Source: Panagrolaimus kolymaensis
Lineage: Eukaryota; Nematoda; Chromadorea; Rhabditida; Panagrolaimidae
Direction of reading: 5' to 3'
DNA length: 64,000 nucleotides
Assembly: GCA_028622995.1 (NCBI GenBank)
Contig: JAJQJQ010000012.1
Coordinates: forward strand, 930,001 to 994,000
Shown piece by piece: positions 47,801-59,393 of this stretch. Under the pieces are notes generated by a model. It saw nothing but the letters and a program-made list of their open reading frames with translations, was not told where the DNA came from and ran no database searches. Each line of letters begins with the position of its first letter. Positions within the stretch are counted from its first letter, which is position 1. The position numbers and the translations under genes are program-made.

Positions 47801-49481
47801 CTTTTTAAAAAAAGTATGACTACTTTCTTCCCTTTTTTCATTGGAGAAAGTCATGAAAAATAAAAAGACGAAGATGGCACAAAGTTAAGGAGAGCGCAAA
47901 AAAAAAACCGTACACTTGGGACCACCATATTTAACGCTTCTTCTTTTTCTTATTCTTATTGCTTTCGATGCCTCCTAAAAAGGCAAAAGTGACGAGAGAG
48001 AGTAAAAGATGCTGCGATGTTAAAGGAAAAAGAAGAAGACGATGAAGCTTGGAAAAAAAATGCAAGCACAGAAGCAAGCAAGTTTTATATCCGATCTTCT
48101 TCTTCACTCTGCCGGAAAAGAAGCAATTTTATTTTAGTTAAAGGAAATAAAAAAATTATTCAATTGCATTTTTTTATTCTTCAACGATGTTCAAGAAAAA
48201 AAATGTGTAAATCACGAAATGTTGAGAAGGAAAAAACAAATAAAAAATTCGGGAATCTTTACTGATAAAAATAACTTTTAAAAACAATGGGAGAGTTTGA
48301 AAAAAAGGAAGCAACAAGATTTTATAGTTTTTTTTGGGAATCATGACAGAATTCATTTGAACGCGAATGATAGTTCTTGAATGAAAAAAAGTCAAAATTT
48401 TTGAGAATATTGCAAAGAATGGTTTTTAAATAAATTTCATTAAGGCTTTTAAGAAAATAACAAACCTGAAAATCTGATGTAATATCACTGATGGTAGTAA
48501 TTTCTTGAACCCAAACTTCAACTTTAACTTGAACCGACCCACCAGGAATTTTGTGACGATTATATTTTTTTAATAATGTATCCAAAATATATGAATCATT
48601 TGCGCATTTTTGATCGCGAAGTTTATTACCCGCTGATCTTTCAATTCGTTGTGAATTGATAATGGGTTTAAATGAACCATTTTCATCCACTTCCCAATCA
48701 TATAATCGACTCATCCTTCGTAAATGTCTTGAATTTCGACGAAAAAATGCTTTTCTAAATTTTACAATAATTTATTTTTTATTTTTTTATGCCCTTTTTT
48801 CTTTTGCTAAAATAAAATTGCTCTCGATAGAGAGCAAGACTCAAACCAAATAAATTTAAAGATTTCCTGTTGCTTTATAAAACTTTTTTCCCTATGATTT
48901 ATTTTTTCATCAGATTTTGTTGCGTGTTAAATTTTTAATTTAAATGAAAAAGCAAAGCCAAAAGTTTTTTTTTGCAAAAATAAAAATTGCGTATACAAAT
49001 TTGATACTCTTTTTTTTGCTAAATTTTTTTGTTTGTGAGAAATTGAAAGAAGGAATAAGTTATGATTTGTTAATTTTAAAAATAAAAAAATGCGGAAATG
49101 GAAAAATAACACTAATTAGTTTCATTGAAAGAAAAAAATGTTTGTAGCAAATAAAAGAGAGGATTCAAATGAAAGAGAAATAGCAGAAAATAAGATAATG
49201 ATGCCGATTTATGAAATGAAACGAAATGGAAAAAATTAGGCAGAATAGAATAAGCGGTTTAAAAAAAAACAATGCGAAAAAAAGAAAAATTTTTAGTTAT
49301 ATTTTTGAAGCGCGAAAAATTATTACTTCAGACATGTTATCCCAGGTCAATAGAAATATAAGATTTTTTCACAAACTTTTTAATAATAAACAAACCTTGA
49401 TCCCACAATATCAATAAATAAAAAAATTAAAAATATTATCACCGAGTATGCGAGCAAATAACCCCCAAGTTTTGGTGCCAT
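44900..49481 (-). CDS. Cys-loop ligand-gated chloride channel subunit
   Basis: Pentameric ligand-gated ion channel, probably anion-selective and in the nematode LGC/ACC (acetylcholine-gated chloride) group. Exon 1 (49481-49396) is a signal peptide ([20 protein letters not shown]); exon 2 is 48754-48466; an intron of about 1.9 kb precedes exon 3 (from 46584). The ligand-binding domain contains [32 protein letters not shown] and the Cys loop [15 protein letters not shown] with 13 residues between cysteines. M1 is [15 protein letters not shown]; the M1-M2 linker and M2 read [20 protein letters not shown] with the PAR motif that marks anion channels; M2-M3 is [17 protein letters not shown] long Pro/Gln-rich intracellular loop precedes M4, and the protein ends just after it ([11 protein letters not shown]). 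The ligand cannot be told from sequence alone. Confidence 0.9.
46585..48465 (-). other. Large intron 2 of the chloride channel gene
   Basis: 1.88 kb, far longer than the other introns of this gene. It has A/T runs and TTCTTC tracts and no alternative exon that I can support. It is a good place for regulatory DNA. Confidence 0.5.
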
Positions 49482-50758
49482 TTTATTCGAGACATGGAAT
49501 GGAATATATTACGAAATATAAGATTTTAATATTTAATTAAAACGGAATAATTAATTTAATGTTTAAACAAAAAATATGGTCGATCGATAGTTAACTATTT
49601 ATTCGTCTTCTCATTTTCTCGTTGGAATTAAAGATTTTTTGTTTCCCTTTTTTATATTTTTGGATTTAAAAAAAAGCTTTATTATGAAAGCTTTCGTTTG
49701 GTCATGTATACTACAGCAGCAACAGCAGTAGCAACAAGGCTGTAAAAATAGTAAAGAAGAAAGTGCCAAGAGTTAAACGTTGCCACACCAAAAAATAAAA
49801 GGATGATGAGAAAGTAAAAAATAAAAATAAAAGAGGGAAAGAAATAGGGCGTGCCTTACTTTTGGCACCCGGGATTTTGCTTTTTCCAATTGAAGCTTTT
49901 GCGGGAGATGAAGAAGAAAAAATGCTGCAAGTTTGAAAAAGAGAACCCAAAAAAATGGAGCCTAGCTATATCTTCTTCTCGTTGCTACAGGGCTTTAAAG
50001 CAAAAACAGCTCACTTTCTTCTCTCTTTTCTCTTTTTGCTTTTTTTTAAAGCTAAAAAAAGCTTCCAATAATTCGACTTTTTTAAATATAAAAAAAGCCA
50101 AAAATGTCAATTTCCGGTAGTTGACTCGTCTTTGCAATATCTCTCTGCTTCATGCAACAAAAAAAATTGGATAATATAATAATGTCAACAACCAAGTTTA
50201 AATTTTGTTGCAAAAAATAGAAAAAGATTTGTTATGTGATTAATAAAATTTGGTATTTCTCACGTTTTTAAATGTGTTAAAAAGGCGTGGAAAAAAAATG
50301 AGAGATAAACTTTTGGTTTTGGTCGAATTAAAACCAACTTTGGGATTATTTGAATGAAAGCTTTATAGTTTCAAGATTGGCAATCGACAAAAAAATAAAA
50401 AAATTTAATGAAAGTCTTTCCATAATTTAAAAAAAAATACATTTTATTACCAGAACAATATTATATTTTTCATCTTCTTTAAAAAACAAAATATCAACTT
50501 TAAATTTCTGTCAGCTTTTATTAAAATTGTTTTTAACGAAAAAAAGAACCCGAGCAACGAACCATTTTCCCCAGAGATATTCCTTTAAAATAAATCCATT
50601 AAGCTTGGAGCAGAGAAAAAAACGGCTATCATCAATCAAAAATATCCAACAAAAAAATGTTGCAAAATGTAAAAAACAAATATTTTATTTCCACCCATAA
50701 ATAATTTTTAATTTTTCAAACAACAAGGGAAAAACTAGGAATCACTAAATGATACGAT
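49482..50758. other. Upstream region of the chloride channel gene
   Basis: 1.3 kb of AT-rich sequence between two minus-strand genes. Open frames at 49711-49950 and 49851-50120 overlap on opposite strands, are Phe/Leu/Ser/Lys-rich and are not supported. Confidence 0.4.
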
Positions 50759-51733
50759 TCAATTAATATTTTTTTGAGGATCAGTAGTTTTTTGACGGAT
50801 CGCATTGTCATTTAAAAATCGTCGATGTTGGATATCAACTTTATCAAAGTCGTCAACAAACAAGCGAGTCTTATGACCATCTGAAATTTAATTGTTTGAA
50901 TGTTGCTGTTTTCAGGGTTAATGCCTAACGGTAAATATGAACTTTTCCATAAACAAGAAGTTCATCCCCAGGTCCAAGACAATCCAAATAATTTTCAGTT
51001 TCATGATTGGAAATAATAAGAATTGTTATGTGTCGATTTTGACCATTAACAAATTTAGCCGAAAAATATGTCCCAGATTTTAAATCAACTTCGAAAAAGC
51101 TTTCCCTAATGGCGCCATAAGTCCAAACATATTCACCATGTTCAAAATCCATGAAATTAATGATAGGCTTTTTGACAATTCTTGCAATTTCATCATACGA
51201 TGTTGGCGAAGGCTAAATAAAAATAATACTCTAAGAAAAAGCAATAACAACAAAAAATTGTACACTTTACATTTCCAACGATAACATCAGATGCTCGATC
51301 AAAAAGAAGATCAACATTGATATCGGAATTATGGGCGCGTTTATCGGGTGGAACTTCTTTCGCGGTTAAACGAATAAAATTTAAAATCTAAACACAAGAT
51401 TGTAAACAATTTTCGCCAGGTAAATAAAAAAAAATTAAGCTTACTTTTGGTGGTTGGCCTTTACCATTCCAATAAAAAGCAATATTTGGCATAAGTTTTT
51501 TAATAACTTTCATTAAAATATGCCCATTGTTAAGGAAAGATTTAACTCTAACTCGAACTCTTTCATATGTTTTACAAACAAGATTAACATGTCTTTTACC
51601 CCACCAAAAGCTTTCAACAAGTAAGCGACCAGAGCTATAAATGTCAAAAATGAATTTATGTTACGAAAAATCCAACTTACAAAAGATCTCCATGATCAAG
51701 ATTTTCAATTTTGTGACGCTTTGTAATTTGCAT
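50759..51733 (-). CDS. Uncharacterised protein with a probable OB-fold
   Basis: Five exons (51733-51681, 51634-51445, 51387-51271, 51212-50930, 50880-50759), 254 aa; the last exon is reached by splicing out an in-frame TAG at 50927-50925. The N-terminal half has LLVESFWWGKRHVNLVCKTY and VIKKLMPNIAFYWNGKGQPP. The C-terminal half reads like an OB barrel: GEYVWTYGAIRESFFEVDLK, FVNGQNRHITILIISNHETE, LDCLGPGDELLVYGKVHIYH, TRLFVDDFDKVD. The alternation 'PGDELLVYGKVHIY ... RLFVDDF' recalls single-stranded-DNA-binding OB-folds such as those of POT1-type telomere proteins. That is a resemblance only. The gene is short and basic overall. Divergent from the gene at 52590. Confidence 0.62.
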
Positions 51734-52589
51734 GATTCACAAAGTTTCTCACAAAAACAGTCAATAAAAGTTTTTTTTTTAAATAAAGAATGGTGGAAAA
51801 AAGAACAGCTATTATCGACAGCCAAAGCAAGGAAACATTTTTGCTTGAATGAAAAAAAGAACGTAAAAAAGCGACGATGACGGACAAAAAAAGTAAAAAT
51901 ATTGCCAACAAAAAATAAAGGAAAACGAAAAAAACAAACAGCAGCAAAATGTAATAATTTTTCGGACAACGACGAACAATAAATGGTTTGATTTTCGCAA
52001 TTATGAAATGGATCAATGTTGAACTTTAAAGGATTATAAAATATTCTTCAGCCATCCATGCCGCCATTTTTTTTGTTGTTTTAGAGGGCAGAGATCTGCA
52101 ACAATAAGCCTAAAAAGAAAAATAATTCTTGCAATCTTACTTTCTGTCGATAGGAAAAACACAAAAAAAATTGGAGAAGATTACAAAGGTTTTGCTTAAC
52201 ATTAACAATCCATGTCGAAGCTATGCTTTCAATAGAAGCAACAAGCCATCGCAGTTAATCTTGAATTTGGGTTAAAAACTCATTGAAAATTGTTTGTAAG
52301 TAGTGAAACAAAAAAATATTTTCAAAAGCAAAAATAAAATTCCACCAACAAGAAAAATTTAGAAATTTGAGTCGTCCTTTATCTTCACACGATAGATTGC
52401 GGCGAAAAAAGCGGTGCTTCACTTTGAAAACCTTTTTCAAAACCTTTTTATAAAGTTGCGTGTCTTCATTTTTTGAGGAGTTTGATACCGTAAGCGCAAA
52501 ATTATTCGTGATTGTTGTTTGTCTCTCTCTTTTTGTTGGCGTGCATATTTCATATTTTACTCATTCTCATTACATTTTTAAAGGTAACT
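51734..52589. promoter_or_regulatory. Divergent promoter region of two unrecognised genes
   Basis: About 860 bp between divergent starts; AT-rich. Overlapping minus-strand ORFs at 51661-52016 are Phe/Ser/Lys-rich and rejected. Confidence 0.4.
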
Positions 52590-53795
52590 ATGGTGTTGGA
52601 TTTACCTGTGAACTACTTAGATATAGAAAAACTATCCTTCGTAAGTTTACGTTTACAATCATGATAACATTTATTAATCTAAACAAATTTTTTAGGAAGA
52701 TATTGAACCTGTAGCTGATGGCGTGATAAAATCAGGTTTGCACATCAAGATAATAGTAAGTTTTTGCATATCTTTTTTCAATCACTGACATTTATGAATG
52801 GTTTTAGGCTCGTCATATTTCATTTTTTGAAATTTCTTATGCTTTGGTGGTTCAAAATCTCACAGAAAATATTGTTGAAAATCTGACTCTTTTTGCTGCC
52901 TTTCAAGATGTATCAAACTTTGATTATGATTACTTTGTTGATGATTACAAACCACATGGACGTGAAGTAACTACAGCTTATATCGATATTCTTGATGCTA
53001 ATTGTACCTGTGTTTGTGCGCTCAATTTGAAAACAAGGCTATTTCCACCGCTGCTTGCTACTATTTCAACAAAAACCAATGTTCAACCATCTTATGTGTC
53101 GTCTCTCGAGAAATGCTTTGAAACTCTTCTCAACAACTATAGACGTGATAAACAACAAATCGTCGATGTTTTAAAAATGGAGTATTCGTATATTGTAACC
53201 CATTTGGACACAATTATTACCTATGATGTATTTGAAGATCTTTGCTTGGGCTTTTCTAAAGATCAATTGCCAAGAATCACTTTTGCTAGCAATGTAAGTG
53301 TATCTTTTTTGTACATAATTTAATGTATGTCAGTTTCAGAAAGAATGTTTATCTTGTACCAATGTTCCAATAAGTTTGGCAAAACAAATATGGAGCAACA
53401 TTAATCCTAAATTTGTTTTTGCTTCTCTGATACCTTCTGCTCCAAGAAATTATCTATTTTATACTGGTTATATTCTTGTCAGAGATGTTTTCGTGGAAGT
53501 CAAATTCGAAGTGGAAGTCACTAATGATATGTTCAAATTAAAGCTTACTACACCATATGAAGAATTAAATGAACATCTTCGGGAAGAACTTCATACCAAA
53601 TGTCATGTAAGTTTTAACTTTCTTTCCATTTTCATTGTGATCATATGTTCGCTATTTTAGAGTCTTCTTCTTTTTGGCAATCATTCTCCACCTTCTCGTC
53701 TCAAGTCTCTTGATTATTCTGAAGAAAAAGAAATGATGGAATTGGGTATTGCACTTTATGCAAACAATGATGAACATTGGCTTCCAAAATCGTAA
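52590..53795 (+). CDS. Uncharacterised intracellular protein
   Basis: Five exons in phase (52590-52640, 52696-52755, 52808-53293, 53340-53606, 53661-53795), 332 aa. The whole length has normal coding codon use and alternates short beta-like and helical segments: HIKIIARHISFFEISYALVV, EVTTAYIDILDANCTCVCAL, FETLLNNYRRDKQQIVDVLK, FKLKLTTPYEELNEHLREEL, MMELGIALYANNDEHWLPKS. No signal peptide, membrane segment or motif that I recognise. ATG follows a TTTTTAAAG acceptor-like string after six bases. Exon-intron structure supports it as a real gene; no function is proposed. Confidence 0.7.
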
Positions 53796-54576
53796 GAATC
53801 ATCAGAAAGTTTTCTCGAAAATATTATCAACTCATTTTGGCAACTGAAAGAACTACATGAAGAAACTTTCTAAATGCAACTGTAATTTTTTAGATTTCAA
53901 ATTGTTTTGCATTGTTGACTCTTTTTTAATAAAGAAATTATTTTACATTTTTGTGTCTATTAACAATATTAACCATAGATAAAATTCTAACTTTTAGTTT
54001 CGTTCTATAAAAAGGGAAGGAAGCTAATAGCAACTGTATTGCTTCTTAATTTAGTAAGCAGAAGGTTTATGTACAAAAAAAAGATTTATTTTTGGTGGAA
54101 CTGCTATCGTTAACCATTTGGCAATCGAACAAAAATAAGTTTTACGATACCCTAAAACCATCTTTGATATTATCAGATTCTTTTTTCGGATTAAATCTTG
54201 GCTTGAGTTTGGATAAAGCAATGCTTTTAAAACTGATACGCTTGATGATAAATTTGTACGTTTCTCTTTTTACTTCATTTTTTCTGGCTACCGAGTGTAA
54301 AGTTGCGATGAAATGATCAATCAAAAAAGAAGCTTTATGTCATACAAATGAAGCACAAATGGATTAATCAAGCTGCTTCCAAATTTTCGCTTTTTATAGC
54401 CGCACACAAAGTAGCTTGTTTTCTTTAATAACCCAAAATGTTTAAAAACACCCAACAAAAACGAAGAAAATTAGTCATTAAAATCATTTATTTCATTTCA
54501 ATACAAAATTATTATCAGCAAGGAAAAAGTGAAAAGTGGTGTTAGTAAAGGTGATTGAAGGTTGAAATTGATAAGA
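53796..54576. other. Convergent 3' region
   Basis: 780 bp between converging genes. AATAAAG lies at about 53930. Small ORFs on both strands at 54092-54324 mirror each other and neither is supported. Confidence 0.4.
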
Positions 54577-55254
54577 TCATTCTTTCTTTTCTTCTTTCTT
54601 GTCATCTTCTTTTTTCTCTTCATCTTTTTTTTCTTCCTTCTTGTCATCTTCCTTTTTGTCGTCTTCCTTCTTATCGTCATCTTTCTTTTCACCACCACCT
54701 TCTTCTTTCTTTTCTTCATCTTTCTTATCACCTTCTTCTTTCTTGTCGTCCTTCTTTTCATCATCTTTCTTATCATCGGCACCAGCACCGGCGGGATCTT
54801 CCTTCTTGAAGTCAACATAAAGACGCTTAGTTCCATGAGGTTCACCTTTATGATCTTGCCAGAATTGTCGAGCTGTTTTCTTATCATCACCAATTTTGAT
54901 GTAATAGACAGCGACGTAATGTTTTCCACTTTCAGGAACAGTTTTACCACCATTGAAGGTTAACTAAAAAGTTAATAAGGTTAAACATGGTGTTTTAAAA
55001 GTATGTATGAAGCATAAGTATAACGTAAATGAAAACAAACTTACAGCAACAGTTGCGCTATCACCATTACGAAGAATACCAACTGGAGGACGGATGCGGA
55101 AGAGTTCATTGCTAGTGCATTTAACTTTAAAAGCACAGCGATCTTTGCCATCATTAGCCAATTTGAGAGTTACATGAACAGGATCTTCTCCAAGTTTCTT
55201 GCTTGCAACGAGAATACGTTCGGCAGGATCCAATTTGAGAACAAACTCAGCCAT
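54577..55254 (-). CDS. MSP-domain protein with a Lys/Asp/Glu-rich tail
   Basis: Two exons (55254-55045 and 54963-54577), 198 aa. Residues 1 to about 125 form a major-sperm-protein domain: LKLDPAERILVASKKLGEDP, VTLKLANDGKDRCAFKVKCT, ELFRIRPPVGILRNGDSATV, FNGGKTVPESGKHYVAVYYI, TKRLYVDFKKEDPAG. The domain is a seven-stranded immunoglobulin-like fold used in nematode sperm motility and in VAP-type membrane contacts. There is no transmembrane anchor, so it is not VAP. After AGAGAD about 65 residues consist almost only of Lys, Asp, Glu and Gly. Tail codons are mixed (AAG and AAA, GAT and GAC), which suggests it is maintained as protein. Proteins of this shape are common in nematodes. Confidence 0.9.
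54580..54790 (-). repeat. Low-complexity KKD/KKE-coding repeat
   Basis: Degenerate AAG/AAA-GAA/GAT codon repeat encoding the charged tail of the MSP-domain protein; on the plus strand it appears as a TTCTTCTTT tract with spurious Phe/Leu/Ser ORFs. Confidence 0.8.
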
Positions 55255-55831
55255 GTTTGAAATTGATTTGATTTGAAAAACGATGAGAACAGAAGTGAGA
55301 CAGAGAGAGTTCGTCAGCGACTGAAAAATTTGTAAAGAAATAAGCTTGACTGGAAGAAAAGCTTTTATACCAAATTGGGTAATTCATTTTTGAAGGTTGA
55401 TGAATGTGATGCAAATTGTTGAGGCTGTTCAGTTCGTTAAAAAGGATAAATTAACATTTTCTTTTCCTTCTTCAAACCTTTTGTTCATCATCGCACATTC
55501 GATGCATTTTTCATAGAAACGGTTCATGTGAAAAAAGGAAATGATGGGAAGTTGATGAAAAACAAAGTGCATAAAACAAGGTTTGATAGTTATCTATGTA
55601 CTTGTAAAACCTTTCATTTTTTTGCGTCAAAATTACTTAAAACAATTGTCCTGTGATCCTTTACATTTTTTGGATCCTTTTTTAAAAATTACAACAATCG
55701 CATTATTATTTTTATTAGTGATTTGCTGTTGTTCTGAACAATACCGTATTTATTATGTAAAGCTTAATCATTTGACATACAAAAGAAAATGGTTCTTGCC
55801 AGAATTGATTTCACATTTTTCACATAACTTA
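55255..55831. other. Upstream region of the MSP-domain gene
   Basis: 580 bp, AT-rich. The plus-strand ORF 55583-55837 lacks splice sites or recognisable content and is not called. Confidence 0.4.
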
Positions 55832-56761
55832 TTATAAATCAGTTTTATCCCCGATCTTTTTTACTTCAACAACGAAGTTCCATGAAATATTTTCGAATGC
55901 GCATGAGTATCCTTCCCATTGCTTCAAGTTTCGCTCTACCCTTTTGTAAAATTGTTGTTTCCATTCATCTGTAAAGTTAAGCCAGAATACTAGTCTGTAA
56001 TATGAATCGGACGATGAATTGTTCTAAAAAGATTTAGTTCTTAAAATTGATTTATTTATTTGAATATTACCTTAATAAAATTTGAAAGCAAAATGGGATC
56101 AACGGATTCACTTAATCCAAACAAGGTAAAGTCGTTCAATTTTGTGTTGTTTGAAATAACAAAAAGTTTCTTTAGCGCTTCTTTGGAGTAAATTGCTTCG
56201 CAATGTTCAATGCATGGTATGCTAAACTCTTTTAACATTATTATTTTAAAAAGTTTAAATATTTTATTAACTAAAACTCACAAAATGAATCGGTAAATTT
56301 TTGGCACAAGTTTGAAGAGAACGTTTATTGGAACTAGCGACATATCGGGTTGCAAGATTTTAGTTTTGTCAAAAATCATTTGTTCCAAATTTAAAGCTAG
56401 CATTTTGTATTCCCCTAAAGTAAGAGTCTGATCTATCAAGAAACAACCTTTTAATTCAAAACGCCAAATAGACATTAAAGACGAAAGTAGCTTCATCTCT
56501 TTACTAAATTTTGTTATGATAATAAAGTCATACTTCGAGAGAGGGTCGGAATTCCGACCCCTGACAACCGACCTACCGACGGAAAGCCTCGAAAAAAAAT
56601 TGTCGAAAATCCACAGGGAGGAGTACGTAGCCAAAAATTATGTCATTTTTAGTCGTAAGTAAAGAAAATTTCTCCAATTTACTCTTAAAAACTTGCTTTA
56701 AAAGCATGAATTTCTTAAAAATTTTATTGAAACATTCTTGTTTTAGCTCATTACTTCCCAT
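55832..56761 (-). CDS. Uncharacterised gene, possibly F-box-associated type, frame-disrupted
   Basis: Three coding pieces. Two join well: the piece ending at a GTGAGT donor near 56282 (KYDFIIITKFSKEMKLLSSL, WRFELKGC, LNLEQMIFDKTKILQPDMSL) splices to FIPCIEHCEAIYSKEALKKL ... LSNFIK, which splices to NNSSSDSYYRLVFWLNFTDE ... and a stop at 55834-55832. The style and layout recall nematode F-box-associated proteins, but I see no clear F-box. The first piece (from ATG 56761, ELKQECFNKIFKKFMLLKQV) is in another frame, and no intron of usable length joins it to the rest. The break coincides with a GC-rich stretch holding a perfect palindrome at 56543-56560. It may be a pseudogene, a sequencing error or a gene with a different start. 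Confidence 0.4.
56543..56560. repeat. Perfect 18-bp GC-rich palindrome
   Basis: GGGTCGGAATTCCGACCC, flanked on one side by further GGTCGG-like units (about 56561-56582). It stands out in AT-rich sequence and lies where the reading frame of the surrounding gene is broken. Confidence 0.75.
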
Positions 56762-58071
56762 TCGTTGGTTAAAGTATAAACTGTAACAGTGTCGCCCGCA
56801 AAATTTTCATATTTTTGACCACGACTTTGATTTTGACCCATGCTTGCGGTTGTTGTCTTTTCGTCAACTTCTTTTATTCTAAATTTGGTCTTAAAAGAAA
56901 AAATTTGGGCGCTCAATATTAAAGGATTATTGTGTTACGTTTATTTTCAAAGCTTATTATGTAACTGAAAATTATTATCCTCTTTGGTAATTCAATTTAA
57001 AAAAGCCAACTTTTTATGCAAAAAATGTACGAGTGTTGTTTCATTTTTGAAAAATAGAAATGATTTATTAGCAACATTTTTTTAAATAGTAAGATTTTAC
57101 AAGCTTGACAAGAAAATACTAAATCGTTATCACTTAATCATTAACGCCTTAATCGCAAGAATATGCATTTTTTAAAATCTTATTAATTTAATCTTTCTAA
57201 TTAATGGATTAATTTTTTGAATTATTAACAAATAAATCATTCATTTTTGATTTTAAAAAAATGCAGGTTTATCTAAAAAAAATTTGCTTATCAAGACTTC
57301 TTGTTGCTCTTAAATACGGTTGATCGCTAAATAAACTCAGAGTAACAAAATTTTATATTAAAAACTTTTGTTTTTGCTTAAAAAGAGATTGATAAACACT
57401 CTATATCGAAACCATGTTTTTGATACTTGCCCATTCTGTATTGTACTTTTTTGTTACAATTTTTTGAAGGTACAATAATTTTAATCATTTTAATTCCATA
57501 TATAATTTTTTTAATTTTAAAATTTTTTACAACTTTCGAAAGTTCCAAGTATTTTAGAAATTTAAAATACTTAATTATTTACAAAACAAACTTCATTAAA
57601 AATCTTTTAATAATTCTTCAAGATATTAGTGATTAATTTTATAGCCCATTCAGAATAAATGTTATTGGTATAAAAAAAATAAAAAATAAGAATTGTAAAA
57701 AACCGGGATTAACTATTATGATCTTAAAATTAAGTTTTGTTTTGTAATAAATATCCAGTGGCTAAATTCGGGGAAAATTTAAGGATTTTTTTTATGAGAA
57801 TCATAAAAGCTTTAATGCATCTGATGGAAAGCTTCCTTTCTTCCGCTCAAAAAGAATCCGTTGATTATCAGTTTTTTGTTTTAAAAGAAATTCGTATTCA
57901 AGCTTTGTTAAAATTAAAAGTTGAGCTTGATGGGTTGAAAACACTCTGGGTAACAGTTCAGTTTTTTTCGTAGTTAATTATAGGGTTGCGATTGATAAGA
58001 CACATTAGTTGCATAATTCTCTTTATTGTAACATACATCAAAGCAAAATATTAGTATTACAAATTTTACAG
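56762..58071. other. Intergenic region with a weak exon-like piece
   Basis: 1.3 kb, AT-rich. On the plus strand 57762-57973, after TATCCAG, there is an open piece (IIKALMHLMESFLSSAQKES, LKEIRIQALLKLKVELDGL) with reasonable codon use but no partner exons. Otherwise nothing seen. Confidence 0.35.
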
Positions 58072-59393
58072 TTAATTGTGAATTTTTAGAATTTTTTGTA
58101 CAGCAGCAAGTAAATTCTTTTCGACGTGTTTTGGAGTTCGAAGTACTTCTAATTCTTCCTTATTCATGTCTTTCAGCATTAAAGAAACAGGTCGAATGAA
58201 GCTATTCATTTCACATTTTTGATTGTATACGCCAGATTCGACGAGGAATGGAACACATTCTCGAACTTTTTTGACAGCACTGTAATGACAGGTTTCATCT
58301 TCCAAATGTTTCAAATCAGCATGATCAAATCGGCCAACACCACCTTCTTGTAAGTATCGATTGAAAAGATTTGCACCAAGTATATCAGATTGAGGATTGT
58401 CACTAAAAAAAGTGTATGGTAAATTTAACGAGAATAAAAAGTTATAAAACCTTACCCAATAACATACAAAGTTTCGATCGGTGGTAAGCCGAGATCACAA
58501 GCCATTTTTTGAGCACAATAAGCTGCATGCATAAAGCTGATTTCAGAAGGTTTACCCAAAGTACCACTATAATGAAGTTCATGACCAGTCAATTTCGTGT
58601 ACAAAGTTTCCAAACATGTCAAAAATATACCATGACCAAATCGTGGTAATGGTGTTTGATCTTCAGCCATCCATAAGAGATCAAGATTACAAGCAATAAT
58701 TGGAAGATGTGGATGAGCAATAGAGCCACGAGTTATTGATGATGAAGCAGGATTTCCATTGGTTATTAAAACATCAATCAAAAGCTGAAGTGCAGATTCC
58801 CATTTTAGTGGTTCACCAAGTAAAATGATTGCTTCAATAGGTTCGAATGAAGTTTGAGCCATACTTGAAAAGTCATGTCGACGACGTTGGAAATTGACAC
58901 AATCGAGATGAGGAAAGAGTGTTCCTAAATCTTCAAGAGTTGTAATCTTTTTGAATCCCATGCTTGAACCAATTTCATCCACAGGTCCTTGACCAACCAT
59001 TAGTACATGTTTATCATGAAGATCTTTGAACATTTTAAGCGGTGATTGAGCCAAAACTACTTGAGATGGTGTAACATCGACTTGAAGAACTTCTGATAAT
59101 CGTTGAGCTCGAGTTGTTCGCATTGAATGACTTCCATTTGTTAAAAATACCTATAAAAAAGACAAGGTTAACATTTTGAAAAAAAGAACTATGAAACTTA
59201 CCAATGGAAATCGAAACTTCTTATTTTCATCTGTTAATAATTTAATAGCATCATGAACACCGGGAAGAACATCTTTTCCACGAAAAATTACTCCATCAAG
59301 ATCCACAACAAATCCAAATGATGACGCAACATGAGTGTGACACATTTTCAATCCATTTGAATGCATTTTTAAAAGCTTTCCAATTAAACGCAT
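58072..59393 (-). CDS. HDHD5: HAD-like hydrolase, HDHD5 (CECR5) family
   Basis: Mitochondrial haloacid-dehalogenase-superfamily protein of unknown substrate. Three exons (59393-59202, 59150-58456, 58402-58072), 405 aa. Motif I is present as FVVDLDGVIFRGKDVLPG with both aspartates; motif II is FLTNGSHSMRTTRAQRLSEV; the family block SPLKMFKDLHDKHVLMVGQG follows; motif III lies around TLGKPSEISFMHAA; motif IV is LYVIGDNPQSDILGANLFN with the Asp pair. All catalytic positions look intact. The N-terminus is short but basic and could act as a targeting signal. The C-terminal tail after RFDHADLKHLEDET matches the long tail of the family. No operon-like neighbour. Confidence 0.92.

Noticed and set aside
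51661..52016. Minus-strand ORFs of about 100 codons upstream of the OB-fold gene
   Set aside because: Phe/Ser/Lys-rich, in several frames at once, and incompatible with the clean first exon at 51733.
54555..54963. Three overlapping plus-strand ORFs of Phe, Leu and Ser
   Set aside because: They are the antisense of the Lys/Glu-coding tail of the MSP-domain gene; composition follows from the repeat.
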